NCBI RefSeq assembly: GCF_003205835.1
Contig: NZ_CP029773.1
Span: 652,501-716,500, forward strand
Origin: Stenotrophomonas maltophilia
GTDB lineage: Bacteria; Pseudomonadota; Gammaproteobacteria; Xanthomonadales; Xanthomonadaceae
Reading direction: 5' to 3'
DNA: 64,000 nt
The notes beneath the pieces were generated by a model. The model saw nothing but the letters and a program-made list of their open reading frames with translations, ran no database searches and had not been told where the DNA came from. The position numbers and the translations under genes are program-made. Positions 15,565-23,645 of this stretch are shown here, piece after piece (the first letter of the stretch is position 1; every line of letters begins with the position of its first letter).

Positions 15565-16950
15565 CTATGCCGGCGGCAGCACCTTGCCCGGATTGAGGAT
15601 GCCGTCCGGGTCCAGTGCGGCCTTGATGGCGCGCATCGTCGCCAGCGTTTCCGCAGTGAACGCCTGCGCCATGAAATCGCGCTTGGCCAGGCCAATGCCG
15701 TGCTCACCTGACAGCGTTCCACCCAGCGCCAGCGTCAGTTCGAAGATCTTCGGCAGCGCGGCATGCGCGCGCGCGTTCTCGTCGGCATCGTCCGGGTGAT
15801 AGAGGATGTTGACGTGCAGGTTGCCGTTGCCGGCATGGCCGAAGGTGACGATGGTCAGCGCGTAGTCGCGTGCCAGTGCCTGCACGCCGGCCACCAGTTC
15901 CGGAATGCGCGACACCGGGACCACCACATCCTCATTGATCTTGCCCGGTGCAACGCTGCGCAGCGCGGGCGACAGCGCCTTGCGTGCGGCCCACAGCTGG
16001 TCGCGTGCACGGCCTTCCATCGCCACGTCCAGTTCGATCATGCCGTCACCCTCGGCAGCGCTGGCCAGTGCCTGCAGCAGGTAGGGCAGGGTGTCGTGGT
16101 CACCATCGGCTTCAACCAGCAGCATCGCGCCAGCCTCCGGTACGTCGGCACCATTCAGCCGCAGCAACTCCAGGCTGCGCGCATCCATGAACTCCAGGCG
16201 GGTCGGTACCACCGGTTGCGACATCAATCGCGATACGGCGGCCGCGGCGGCATCGGCATCGCGGTACAGCACGCGCAGCCCGGCCTGGCTGACCGGCAAC
16301 GGGGTCAGTTTGAGCGTAGCTTCCACGATCAATGCCAGCGTACCTTCGCTGCCCACCAGCAGGTGGGTGAGGTCGTAGCCGGTGGCGTCCTTGGTGTAGG
16401 CGCCACCGCAGCGGATCACGTCACCGGTGCCGGTCACCGCCACCAGCCCCAGCACGTTATCGCGGCTGGTGCCGTACTTCACTGCGCGCGGGCCACCGGC
16501 ATTGCAGGCAAGATTGCCACCGATGCTGCAGATCTCGGCGCTGGAAGGGTCCGGTGCCCAGAACAGGCCATGCGGGGCCAGCGCCTGCTGCAGGGTGCCG
16601 TTGAGCACGCCGGGTTGCACGACCGCGCAACGGTCACCGGCGCGGATCTCGACGATGCGGTCCATGCGGGTGAACGACAGCACGATACTGCCGGGCAGCG
16701 GCACCGCCGCGCCGGTGGTGCCGGTACCAGCGCCACGTGCGACCAGTGCCACGCCATGCGCGCGGCAGGCACGCACCAGCGCCTGTACCTGTTCGATGTC
16801 GGCTGGCAGCGCCACCGCCGCCGGGCGCTGGTGGCGCCATGAGTTGTCCTGGGCGTTCGCCTCCAGCGTGTTGTCATCCATGCGCCAGCCCTCCGCGCCC
16901 AGCAGGGCGGACAGTTCGGCAACCAGGGGGGCGGGCAGGGCAGGACTCAT
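15565..16950 (-). CDS. FAD-linked 2-hydroxyacid oxidase/dehydrogenase (GlcD/Dld-like)
   Basis: 461 residues from the ATG at 16950, overlapping the stop of the upstream membrane-protein gene by 4 nt. The PCMH-type FAD-binding domain shows VARGAGTGTTGAAVPLPGS (about 70-90), DPSSAEICSIGGNLACNAGG and LLVGSEGTLALI. The C-terminal FAD-oxidase domain has HAGNGNLHVNI and GEHGIGLAKR, the substrate and flavin motifs of D-lactate/glycolate dehydrogenases. It likely oxidises a D-2-hydroxy acid and passes electrons to the respiratory chain. The exact substrate cannot be read from sequence. Confidence 0.88.
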   Translation of the reverse strand: MSPALPAPLVAELSALLGAEGWRMDDNTLEANAQDNSWRHQRPAAVALPADIEQVQALVRACRAHGVALVARGAGTGTTGAAVPLPGSIVLSFTRMDRIVEIRAGDRCAVVQPGVLNGTLQQALAPHGLFWAPDPSSAEICSIGGNLACNAGGPRAVKYGTSRDNVLGLVAVTGTGDVIRCGGAYTKDATGYDLTHLLVGSEGTLALIVEATLKLTPLPVSQAGLRVLYRDADAAAAAVSRLMSQPVVPTRLEFMDARSLELLRLNGADVPEAGAMLLVEADGDHDTLPYLLQALASAAEGDGMIELDVAMEGRARDQLWAARKALSPALRSVAPGKINEDVVVPVSRIPELVAGVQALARDYALTIVTFGHAGNGNLHVNILYHPDDADENARAHAALPKIFELTLALGGTLSGEHGIGLAKRDFMAQAFTAETLATMRAIKAALDPDGILNPGKVLPPA

Positions 16951-17591
16951 GACGGATCTCGTGGGGCAGCAGGAGCGGGTTGGATCAGTTTCCAGGCAAC
17001 AACGACGGTAGCCAGCGGCAGCCACACCCAGCGCAGTTCAGAGAGCAGGGTGGACACGCCGCGCGCGCTGAAGAACTGTGGCGCGAAGGGTGAAACGCGG
17101 ATGGGTCGCCACGGCGCGAAGAAGCGCTGCTCACTCCATGGCCAGGCCAGGGCGACACCGAGGCCGCCGGAGGTCATCGCATCCAGCAACGGATGGCTGG
17201 CGGCGCAGACGAAGACGAACACCGCCGTTTGTAGGGTCGATGCCACCGTTGACCCTGCCTTGGTAGGTGCCAACCTCGGTTGGCACAGAACCGCCGACCA
17301 AGGTCGGCGACTACCGGAACTGCGGTGTATCGACCAAGGTCGGCGGCTACCAAAGAACGCCAACACCGCGGCCACCGCCGCCAGCACGCAGGCAAACAGC
17401 AACGAATGACTGGCGCCGCGATGGCCGAAGGCATCGGCGTAGGGAATGTGCAGGGCAAAGGCCAGCACGTCGGCATCGGGCAGCATCGCAGCGATCACAC
17501 CGGCAGCAAGCAGGCGTGGTGGGATGCGGCCACGATCAGCGGCGCACCAGAGCGCCAACGGCACAGCGGCATGGGTGATGATCGACGGCAT
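16947..17591 (-). CDS. DUF457/YdjM-like inner-membrane metal-dependent hydrolase, with repeat-coded insertion
   Basis: 214 residues. The start MPSIITHAAVPLA, then LPDAD (about 37-41), GHRGASHSLLF (57-66) and SHPLLDAMT are the histidine/aspartate motifs of this membrane family, with four to five hydrophobic segments. Residues about 81-120 are encoded by a 120-bp block of palindromes and are basic and hydrophilic (GSRRPW repeated twice), interrupting the protein after the third hydrophobic stretch. It is translationally coupled to the FAD oxidase downstream. Whether the inserted form still works is unknown. Confidence 0.82.
   Translation of the reverse strand: MPSIITHAAVPLALWCAADRGRIPPRLLAAGVIAAMLPDADVLAFALHIPYADAFGHRGASHSLLFACVLAAVAAVLAFFGSRRPWSIHRSSGSRRPWSAVLCQPRLAPTKAGSTVASTLQTAVFVFVCAASHPLLDAMTSGGLGVALAWPWSEQRFFAPWRPIRVSPFAPQFFSARGVSTLLSELRWVWLPLATVVVAWKLIQPAPAAPRDPS
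17231..17350. repeat. Palindrome cluster inside a coding frame
   Basis: GTAG at 17231 begins a block of four palindromic pieces (GGGTCGA../..TTGACCC, GCCAACCTCGGTTGGC, GCCGACCAAGGTCGGC, CGACCAAGGTCG) ending CTAC at 17350. It is exactly 120 bases, so the surrounding membrane-protein frame is kept. Confidence 0.88.
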
Positions 17592-17631
17592 CAGTCACGC
17601 ACCGTGGTCGTGCCGGCCAGGCTGCGCTCTG

Positions 17632-17683
17632 GTAGGTGCCAACCTTGGTTGGCACAGAAGCGCCGACCAAGGTCGGCCTCTAC
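17632..17683. repeat. Two-palindrome SMAG-like element between the DUF457 gene and yraN
   Basis: GTAG-led GCCAACCTTGGTTGGC followed by GCCGACCAAGGTCGGC and CTAC. It is closely similar to the block inside the neighbouring gene and to the units of the 81-bp array. Confidence 0.9.
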
Positions 17684-17701
17684 CAGAGCGGACGGAAACC
17701 A

Positions 17702-18097
17702 TCAGCAGTCATCCAGCCGGAACGCATCACGCAGCCACCGCAGCTGCGGCGGCTCGCCCGTGGCGTCGACCACATCAAAACGGCAGGGTGCATTGGCCAG
17801 CGTCGGGTTGTCCTGCAGGAACAGCTGCGCGGCATGCGCCAGGCGCCGGCACTTGCGGGCATCGACCGAGGCGGCGCCGCCACCGAAATCGGAGCGCGCG
17901 CGATAGCGCACTTCCACGAACACCACGGTGCCGGCATCGTCCATCACCAGGTCCAGTTCACCGCCGCGGTAACGCACGTTGCGCGCACGCGGCTGCAGTC
18001 CGGCCTGTTGCAGGTGCTGCTCGGCGGCGGCTTCCACCGCCGAGCCACGTTGGCTGCGCTCAGCGACCACCGACGATCGGCGTCGGCCGGCCGCCAT
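17702..18097 (-). CDS. YraN-family putative endonuclease
   Basis: 131 residues from the ATG at 18097; a GTG at 18070 is an alternative start. Both overlap the end of lpoA. The restriction-endonuclease-like core is RGGELDLV...[10 protein letters not shown], with the catalytic Glu/Asp and ExR/K pattern, then the conserved helix beginning DARKCRRL. The order rsmI / lpoA-yraN is the classic proteobacterial arrangement. The family is cytoplasmic, with a suspected role in DNA processing. Confidence 0.9.
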   Translation of the reverse strand: MAAGRRRSSVVAERSQRGSAVEAAAEQHLQQAGLQPRARNVRYRGGELDLVMDDAGTVVFVEVRYRARSDFGGGAASVDARKCRRLAHAAQLFLQDNPTLANAPCRFDVVDATGEPPQLRWLRDAFRLDDC

Positions 18098-19781
18098 TGA
18101 AGGTGGACCATGCCGGCTGGCGCAGGATGTTGCCGTTGCTGTCCAGGAACAGGGTGCCGGTGGCACCGTCCAGGCCGCCTTCGTTGGACAGCTTGTCCAG
18201 GTAGGCGGTGATCTTCCAGGCATCGGCGCCGAAGGCGAACAGGCGGCCGGCCGCACCGCGAGCGCTGGGCAGGGTGCTGGCCACCTGGCTGGCCGACGGC
18301 AGGCCGGACACGCTGCGCACGTTCCAGGCTTCGTTCGGGTAGACGATGCCGTCCAGGGCCACGTCCTCTTCCACCTTGCCGCTGCCGACGGTCAGCTGCG
18401 AGGTACCGACGCGGGTGGCACCACCGGCACCGGCCAGCGCCAGCTGCGGCGCCAGCAGTCGCGCCTGCGGGGCGCGCACAGCGAGGAACACGGCATCGAC
18501 CTGGCCGGCATTGCGCACCTGCGCGCTGACATCGCCCACGGCATCGCTGACGTTGAAGGTGGCCGCGACCTGGCCGCCGCGCTGCGCGAAGCGCTGGGCG
18601 AAGGCGGCAGCGGAACGGCGGCCGGTGTCGTCATTGCTGCTGATCACCAGTGCGCGGTTGCGTTCGCGTCCACGCAGGTACTCGGCGGCGACGATGCCGT
18701 CGTCTTCCGGTGCCAGCGAGAAACCGGCGCTGCCGGCCGGCGGTGCATCCTTGCCGCGGTTCAGCGCCAGCACCGGTACCTGCAGCTGCTGGCGGCCGTA
18801 CACGGCGTCCACTTCGTCGCGGCCCAGCGGGCCGACCACGAAGTCGGCACCGGAGGCGACGGCCTTGTCGTAGGCGGCGAGGGCACCGGCCGGGGTGCCG
18901 GCGGTGTCGATGAAGTTGATCTCCGGGCGACGGCGGGTCTCGCCGTAGTACGCGGCCAGCAGGCCGTCACGGACCGGCTGCGCGGCGGTGGCCAGGCGGC
19001 CGCTGAGTGGCAGCAGCACGGCCAGCTTGGCCGGCGGTCGGTAGCCGTCGCTCATCGCCGGCGGTCGCTTGCTGGTGTCGAACTGGGCTGCGCCATCGCG
19101 GTCGAACGGGCGCGGCAGCGGCAGGCCACGGGCGATCAGCGCACGGCCGGCGAAGTTGTACAGCGGATCGTTGGCCGGCAATGCGGCGGCACGGCTGCGC
19201 AGGCTGGCATCGTCAAGGGTGCCGAGCAGGCCGGAGATTGCAGCCTGGTTTTCACTGCGCGCGCTGCCGGTCAGGCCGGCATGGGCGCGGGCCCGCTCGT
19301 TGGCGGCGCCGAAGGCGTCGCCGGTGGCCTGCAGGGCCTGGGCGCGGGCCAGCAGCCAGCGTGTGCGCAGGCTGGCTGCAACACTGTCGGCATGGTCCTT
19401 CAGCAGTGCCAGTGCCTGCGCCGGCTGCTTGTCGGCCAGCGCCAGCTCGGCGCCGGTCAGCTGGTAGCGCTGCAGGCTGGCACCGGACAGCTGGCGGGCG
19501 GTGAGCTGGCCCAGCAGGCTGCGTGCGCGCGCACTGTCACCGGCCAGGTGCCAGGCCCAGGCGGCATCGGCCAGCGCATTGCTGCGGGCACCGCCGCGCA
19601 GGGTGGCGGCCAGGCCTTCCAGCTGCAGTGCGGCGTCGCGCGGCTTGCCCTGTTCGATCAGCGCCAGCGCCTGGCTCTGGGCCGGCGAATCGGGCGTGCT
19701 GGTCAGGCTGGTGGTGGCACAGCCGGCCAGCAGCATCAGCGACAACGACAGGGCGGAGATCCGTGCGGCGGGCTTGTTCAT
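18060..19781 (-). CDS. lpoA: Outer-membrane lipoprotein activator of penicillin-binding protein (LpoA)
   Basis: 573 residues from the ATG at 19781. The lipobox LLAGC near residue 20 predicts lipidation and outer-membrane sorting. The N-terminal third is TPR-like and alanine/leucine-rich; from about residue 210 ([21 protein letters not shown]) the sequence has the type I periplasmic-binding fold of LppC/YraM. In E. coli LpoA reaches across the periplasm to stimulate PBP1A. It is divergent from rsmI and overlaps yraN. Confidence 0.92.
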   Translation of the reverse strand: MNKPAARISALSLSLMLLAGCATTSLTSTPDSPAQSQALALIEQGKPRDAALQLEGLAATLRGGARSNALADAAWAWHLAGDSARARSLLGQLTARQLSGASLQRYQLTGAELALADKQPAQALALLKDHADSVAASLRTRWLLARAQALQATGDAFGAANERARAHAGLTGSARSENQAAISGLLGTLDDASLRSRAAALPANDPLYNFAGRALIARGLPLPRPFDRDGAAQFDTSKRPPAMSDGYRPPAKLAVLLPLSGRLATAAQPVRDGLLAAYYGETRRRPEINFIDTAGTPAGALAAYDKAVASGADFVVGPLGRDEVDAVYGRQQLQVPVLALNRGKDAPPAGSAGFSLAPEDDGIVAAEYLRGRERNRALVISSNDDTGRRSAAAFAQRFAQRGGQVAATFNVSDAVGDVSAQVRNAGQVDAVFLAVRAPQARLLAPQLALAGAGGATRVGTSQLTVGSGKVEEDVALDGIVYPNEAWNVRSVSGLPSASQVASTLPSARGAAGRLFAFGADAWKITAYLDKLSNEGGLDGATGTLFLDSNGNILRQPAWSTFNGGRPTPIVGGR

Positions 19782-19862
19782 GATCGGGTCCATGCGATGA
19801 GGGCAGCGGCCTTGGCCGGGTACACGCTACGATTCTACCCTTGCCCCGTGAGTACCGCTGAA

Positions 19863-20681
19863 ATGAGTGTGCCAACCCTGTACGTCGTCGCCACCCCGAT
19901 CGGCAACCTGGCCGATCTGAGCCCGCGCGCGCAGGAGGTGCTGCGTTCGGTGGCGGCCATCTGTGCCGAAGACACCCGCCGCAGTGGCCAGCTGCTGTCC
20001 CATTTCGGCATCCAGCAGCCGCTGGTGGCCCTGCACGAACACAATGAGGAGGCGCTGTCGCAGCGCCTGGTCTCGCGCCTGCAGGCTGGCGAATCGCTGG
20101 CGCTGGTCAGCGATGCCGGCACCCCGCTGGTCAGCGATCCTGGTTTCCGGCTGGTGCGTGCCGCGCGCGCGGCCGGCATCAAGGTCAGCCCGATTCCCGG
20201 TGCCTGTGCCGCCATCGCCGCGCTGAGCGTGGCCGGCCTGCCCAGCGACCGCTTCAGCTTCGAGGGCTTCCTGCCGGCCAAGGCCAGCGGCCGCCGCGAC
20301 CGCTTGCAGGCATTGGCCGGCGAAGTGCGCACGATGGTGTTCTATGAATCCTCGCACCGCATCGCCGAGTCGCTGGCCGACATGGCGGCAATCTTCGGCG
20401 GCGAACGACCGGCGGTGCTGGCCCGCGAGCTGACCAAGCTGTTCGAGACCGTGCTTGATGGTGACCTGGCCGGTCTGCTGGCGAAGGTGGAAGCCGACGA
20501 GAACCAGCGCAAGGGCGAGTTCGTGGTGATGGTGCAGGGCGCGGGTGATGACGAAGAAGCGCAACTGGCGCATGGCCGCCGCGTCTACGCCAAGCTGAGC
20601 GAGCATCTGCCGCCGTCGACTGCCGCCAAGCTGGCTGCCGAGCTGACTGGCGCACCGCGCAAGGCGTTGTACGGCAGTTGA
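19863..20681 (+). CDS. rsmI: 16S rRNA (cytidine1402-2'-O)-methyltransferase
   Basis: 272 residues from the ATG at 19863; a GTG 15 bases earlier is an alternative. The start TLYVVATPIGNLADLSPRA, then CAEDTRRSG, SDAGTPLVSDPG and PIPGACAAIAALS are the SAM-binding tetrapyrrole-methylase motifs of RsmI. It methylates the ribose of C1402 in the decoding centre, with RsmH (23642-24643) modifying the base. The very long upstream frame on this strand is antisense to lpoA and is not coding. Confidence 0.95.
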   Translation: MSVPTLYVVATPIGNLADLSPRAQEVLRSVAAICAEDTRRSGQLLSHFGIQQPLVALHEHNEEALSQRLVSRLQAGESLALVSDAGTPLVSDPGFRLVRAARAAGIKVSPIPGACAAIAALSVAGLPSDRFSFEGFLPAKASGRRDRLQALAGEVRTMVFYESSHRIAESLADMAAIFGGERPAVLARELTKLFETVLDGDLAGLLAKVEADENQRKGEFVVMVQGAGDDEEAQLAHGRRVYAKLSEHLPPSTAAKLAAELTGAPRKALYGS

Positions 20682-20687
20682 TGGATC

Positions 20688-20770
20688 GTGCGGGCCAAGG
20701 TCCGCACCCACCAAAGCGGAATCCGCACCCACCAGAGCAGCGGAATCGGTGGATCCACGCCATGCGTGGA
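20688..20770. repeat. Imperfect palindromes between rsmI and rnpB
   Basis: GTGCGGGCCAAGGTCCGCAC at 20688 and ATCCACGCCATGCGTGGAT ending about 20770, the latter like the third palindrome at 219-243. A degraded SMAG-type cluster is likely. Confidence 0.6.
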
Positions 20771-20820
20771 TGGCTGAACCCGACGCCGCGATCAGCACGG
20801 CAGGAAGGGCGTGCGTAGGC

Positions 20821-20826
20821 TAGAAT
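20821..20826 (+). promoter_or_regulatory. -10 box of rnpB
   Basis: TAGAAT placed 7 bases before the expected 5' end of the RNase P RNA. No good -35 hexamer is visible at the usual spacing. Confidence 0.6.
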
Positions 20827-20833
20827 ATGCGCT

Positions 20834-21188
20834 GGCGGAGCCGGCCAGACAGTCGCGTCATCCCTTCGGGGGTGCCGAGGAAAGTCCGGGCTCCATAGGG
20901 CAAGGTGCCAGGTAACGCCTGGGCGGCGCAAGCCGACGGAAAGTGCAACAGAAAGATACCGCCTACGTCTTCTTCGGAAGGCCGGTAAGGGTGAAATGGT
21001 GCGGTAAGAGCGCACCGCGAGTCTGGCAACAGACCGGCACGGCAAACCCCACCTGGAGCAAGACCAAATAGGGATCCTTTGGCGCGGCCCGCGTTGGATC
21101 CGGGTAGGTTGCTTGAGCGTTGCGGTGACGTAACGCCTAGAGGAATGACTGTCCACGACAGAACCCGGCTTATCGGCCGGCTCCGCCT
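20834..21188 (+). ncRNA. rnpB: RNase P RNA, bacterial class A
   Basis: The catalytic RNA that matures tRNA 5' ends. Terminal helix P1 is formed by GGCGGAGCCGGCC at the 5' end and GGCCGGCTCCGCC at the 3' end. Conserved regions are intact: GAGGAAAGTCCGGGCTCC, ACAGAAAGATACCGCC, GGTAAGGGTGAAATGG, GCAAACCCCACCTGGAGCA and the 3' block AGAGGAATGACTGTCCACG. A T-rich CCTTCTTCT follows and may help termination. Confidence 0.97.
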
Positions 21189-21218
21189 CCTTCTTCTATA
21201 TGCGTGAACCGCGCATCG

Positions 21219-21293
21219 GTAGTGCCGGCCGCTGGCCGGCAGCTTCGTGATTGCGGGGTCGGACCCCTTTCCGGAGGAAAGGGGTCCGACCCC
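21219..21293. repeat. SMAG monomer followed by a GGGTCGGACCCC palindrome
   Basis: GTAGTGCCGGCCGCTGGCCGGCA at 21219-21241, then a perfect palindrome of the second repeat family at 21255-21293 with CCTTTCC/GGAAAGG in its stem. Both lie between rnpB and the convergent DM13 gene. Confidence 0.88.
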
Positions 21294-21302
21294 ATGCCTC
21301 GG

Positions 21303-21782
21303 TCAGCCCGGCGTACGGTACTGCCCTGCGGAGATGAACTGCGAGAAGCGCTCGCACCACACCACCACCGTGGTGTAGTCGTCGACGTCCACGGTGTCGG
21401 GCACATCCACCAGGAAACGGTTGAAGGTCTTCACTTCACCAATGCGCTGCGCCTGTGCCTTGATCTTCAGGAAATCGGCTTTGTTGTCGACGAAGTCGCG
21501 GACCAGATAGACCTTGTAGTCGGGGCCCGGGCCCATCTTGCCGTCGAAGGCGACCTGGCGCGGGCTGACGCTGACCTTGCCTTCGGCCCAGTGCACCGCA
21601 TCGCTGCCCTTGAGGTCGCGACGGAAGGTGGTGCGGTAGGTGGCATCAGTCATGGCGGCCTGCACCTGCGCGACCGGCGGGTCATCGGGGGCGATCAGGA
21701 TCGGCAGCAGATAGACGCCCAGGCCGAAGCCAAGGCCGAGGGTGAGCAGATGGGTGGCAAGCAGGATGAGGATGCGGCGCAT
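21303..21782 (-). CDS. DM13-domain membrane-anchored protein
   Basis: 159 residues from the ATG at 21782, preceded by a strong AAGGAGG. One N-terminal transmembrane helix (ILILLATHLLTLGLGFGLGV) leads to a periplasmic DM13 domain with the typical DAVHWAEGKVSVS, GPGPDYKVYLVRDFV and YTTVVVWCERFSQFIS blocks. DM13 domains are proposed to act in redox or oxidative hydroxylation chemistry; the conserved Cys in VVWCERF is present. It is a single-gene unit. Confidence 0.88.
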   Translation of the reverse strand: MRRILILLATHLLTLGLGFGLGVYLLPILIAPDDPPVAQVQAAMTDATYRTTFRRDLKGSDAVHWAEGKVSVSPRQVAFDGKMGPGPDYKVYLVRDFVDNKADFLKIKAQAQRIGEVKTFNRFLVDVPDTVDVDDYTTVVVWCERFSQFISAGQYRTPG

Positions 21783-22018
21783 GGGGCCTCCTTGTGGGTG
21801 TGGATCGCGCGGCATGGCGCCGGGCAAGACCACCCTGGAAGGTTGCGGGCGACATTTATAGACACAGTGCCGGATGCGAAAGGGGCACAGTGGGCGGACG
21901 GTGGTGCCGGAGCCCCTGTGGTACGGGCGGATCGCGGTTGCAGTTGGAAGCTGAATGACGTTTCGCGCCCGGTGCGATGACGACTGCCATCGCGTGGATC
22001 GCGACAACGCGATGCCCG
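21783..22018. other. Intergenic region upstream of the DM13 gene
   Basis: 316 bases without a gene up to 22098, of which 22019-22094 is a repeat pair. It is less GC-rich around 21845-21870 (CATTTATAGACACAG), where a minus-strand promoter could lie. Nothing else recognised. Confidence 0.4.
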
Positions 22019-22094
22019 GTAGTGCCGGCCGCCGGCCGGCCGCTTCATGGCGCATCCGAAGATCCAGAGGTTGCCGGCCAGCAGCCGGCACGAC
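22019..22094. repeat. Diverged inverted SMAG pair
   Basis: GTAGTGCCGGCCGCCGGCCGGC followed by GCCGGCCAGCAGCCGGCAC in inverted order, ending CGAC rather than CTAC. The changes make it look older than the other pairs. Confidence 0.82.
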
Positions 22095-22098
22095 CGGG

Positions 22099-22875
22099 TC
22101 AGAAAATGACGTGGCTCTGTCCGCTGGGTACACCCTGCGGGCCGAAGCGGCGCTCGTGGATCTCGCCGTGGCCATCGGCGTCGATCAGCAGCACGGTGCT
22201 GGCACGGGTGCCGTAGTCGTCGCCGCGGATGAAGGCCGGGCTCAGCCAGCGTTCGCGCTCCAGGCCGATGCCGGTGTCGGGCAGGTCGCTGTCGGCGGGG
22301 CGGTGTTCGTCGGCCAGCGCGTTCCAGAGTGGGGTCAGATCCCTTTCCCCTTGGGAAAGGGATCTGACCCCGTCTTCCTTCAACCAGGCTTCAAGCGCGG
22401 CCATCAGCCGCCGGGTCTTCGGCCAGGGCGCGTCCAGCGCGCCGTTGGACATGCCATGTACCCCGGGTCCCAGGCTTTGGCGCTCGGCGGGATGGTTGCC
22501 CAGGTACTCAAGGCTGTCGCTATCGGCCAGCAGGAGGTTGAACGGGGCGTAGGCGCCGGCCACGGTCGCCAACCGGTCGATATGCACGGCGGCGGGGTCG
22601 CGGCCGCGCAGGAAGTCAGCCACCAGCGCGCCCCGTGAAGGGCCGGTCTGCGCGGCCAGCGGATCACGCACATTGGTGACCACCGCCATCCGGCCCGTGG
22701 CACCGACGCCGGCCCAGCCACCGCCGGAGCGCAGGTCGCGCCCCCCGATGACGGAGGTCTCATCTTGCCAGGGGGCCAGCGCCGCCGTCGGGCGGGCGTG
22801 GAACTCATCACGGTTGCCGGTCATCACCAGCCGCCAGCGCGGGTGGTGCATCCAGCCAAGAGCGAGCAGGCACAT
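22099..22875 (-). CDS. NRDE (TANGO2-like) family protein with repeat-coded insertion
   Basis: 258 residues from the ATG at 22875. The family N-terminus MCLLALGW begins with the Met-Cys pair (an N-terminal-nucleophile-like cysteine), then GNRDEFHARP and GGRDLRSGGGWAGV. Later SNGALDAPWPKTRR and LPDTGIGLERERWLSPAFIRGDDYGTR are also typical. A stretch GVRSLSQGERDLTP near residues 167-180 is encoded by a palindromic repeat and is absent from the usual family pattern. The role is unclear; eukaryotic TANGO2 has been linked to haem and lipid handling. Confidence 0.88.
   Translation of the reverse strand: MCLLALGWMHHPRWRLVMTGNRDEFHARPTAALAPWQDETSVIGGRDLRSGGGWAGVGATGRMAVVTNVRDPLAAQTGPSRGALVADFLRGRDPAAVHIDRLATVAGAYAPFNLLLADSDSLEYLGNHPAERQSLGPGVHGMSNGALDAPWPKTRRLMAALEAWLKEDGVRSLSQGERDLTPLWNALADEHRPADSDLPDTGIGLERERWLSPAFIRGDDYGTRASTVLLIDADGHGEIHERRFGPQGVPSGQSHVIF
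22331..22371. repeat. TCAGATCC-type palindrome inside the NRDE gene
   Basis: Perfect palindrome GGGGTCAGATCCCTTTCC and partner, member of the second repeat family, read through in frame by the NRDE gene. Confidence 0.9.
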
Positions 22876-22983
22876 GGCCTCATTGTGCACGGTTTGCGCA
22901 GTCCGGCGCCGTTTCCGGCGCGTTCTGGATGAATGCGCGGCGGATGTTTCACGCCCTCTCCACGCCCCTGAACTTCCGTTCAA

Positions 22984-23020
22984 TCTCAAAAATTGAGACG
23001 GATCAGCAACTTGTGGATAA
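22984..23020. promoter_or_regulatory. Dyad TCTCAA-AAA-TTGAGA and a consensus DnaA box
   Basis: In the gap between the divergent NRDE and mraZ genes. The 15-base perfect dyad (22984-22998) looks like a repressor site. TGTGGATAA at 23012-23020 is the complement of the perfect DnaA box TTATCCACA. They lie 70-110 bases upstream of the mra promoter. Binding is not shown by sequence alone. Confidence 0.45.
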
Positions 23021-23090
23021 GCCTTGAACAATTCTCTAAAGGTTGTTGCAAGCCATTGATGCAGCTGGCGATTTCCCTGCGGAAAAGTTG

Positions 23091-23161
23091 TTGACAACCC
23101 TCGGGCCGCTGCTAAGGTGGGCATCAGAGGGAAATCCGGGTGTTTTGTGGGTTTTCGTGGT
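23091..23161 (+). promoter_or_regulatory. Pmra promoter with MraZ-box-like repeats
   Basis: TTGACA at 23091-23096, 16 bases, then TAAGGT at 23113-23118. Overlapping and following the -10 are five short G-rich repeats (TGGG 23118, AGGG 23128, CGGG 23137, TGGG 23148, TGG 23158) with a spacing of about 10 bases. MraZ binds TGGGN repeats with a 10-bp period upstream of its own gene, so autoregulation of the dcw cluster is likely. Confidence 0.75.
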
Positions 23162-23198
23162 TCAATGTTTCACCGGGCGAAGGATAGGTGCACGCGTC

Positions 23199-23645
23199 GT
23201 GTTCCAGGGCGAGACGGCCATCACAGTTGACGATAAAGGGCGCATGGCGGTTCCCACCGCTTACCGCGACCTCGTCGCGCGCGCCAGCAACAACCGTCTC
23301 GTGCTGACCTACAACCCGTTCGAAGCCGGCTGCCTGTGGCTGTATGCAGAGTCGGAATGGGAGCGGGTCCGCGACGACGTGATGTCCAAGCCCAACACCC
23401 AGCGCGTCGTGCGCCTGTTGCAGCAGAAGCTGGTCGGCTCGGCCGCCCATCTGGAGCTGGACGGCAACGGTCGCATCAGCATCCCCGCCAGCCACCGCGG
23501 TGCGGTGGGCATTGAGAAGAAGGCGGTATTGCTCGGTATGGGCGACAAGTTCGAATTGTGGAGCGAGCAGGCGCATCGGGCCCTGATCCAGCAGACGTTG
23601 TCTGACGAGGATCTGGGTGATGGGTTGCTCGACCTGAAGTTGTGA
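23199..23645 (+). CDS. mraZ: Transcriptional regulator MraZ
   Basis: 148 residues starting at the GTG of [14 protein letters not shown]; the longer frame upstream runs through the promoter. Two AbrB-like half-domains each show the D.KGR..(V/I)P pattern: [13 protein letters not shown] and [13 protein letters not shown]. MraZ forms ring-shaped oligomers and represses the dcw operon by binding the repeats at 23118-23161. Its stop overlaps the rsmH GTG start. Confidence 0.96.
   Translation: MFQGETAITVDDKGRMAVPTAYRDLVARASNNRLVLTYNPFEAGCLWLYAESEWERVRDDVMSKPNTQRVVRLLQQKLVGSAAHLELDGNGRISIPASHRGAVGIEKKAVLLGMGDKFELWSEQAHRALIQQTLSDEDLGDGLLDLKL

Noticed and set aside
17979..19862. Very long N-terminal extension of rsmI
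   Set aside because: It is antisense to lpoA; RsmI homology starts at 19863 and a normal size results.
23012..23020. Replication origin suggested by a DnaA box
   Set aside because: A single box, with no cluster, AT-rich unwinding region or dnaA/dnaN nearby.
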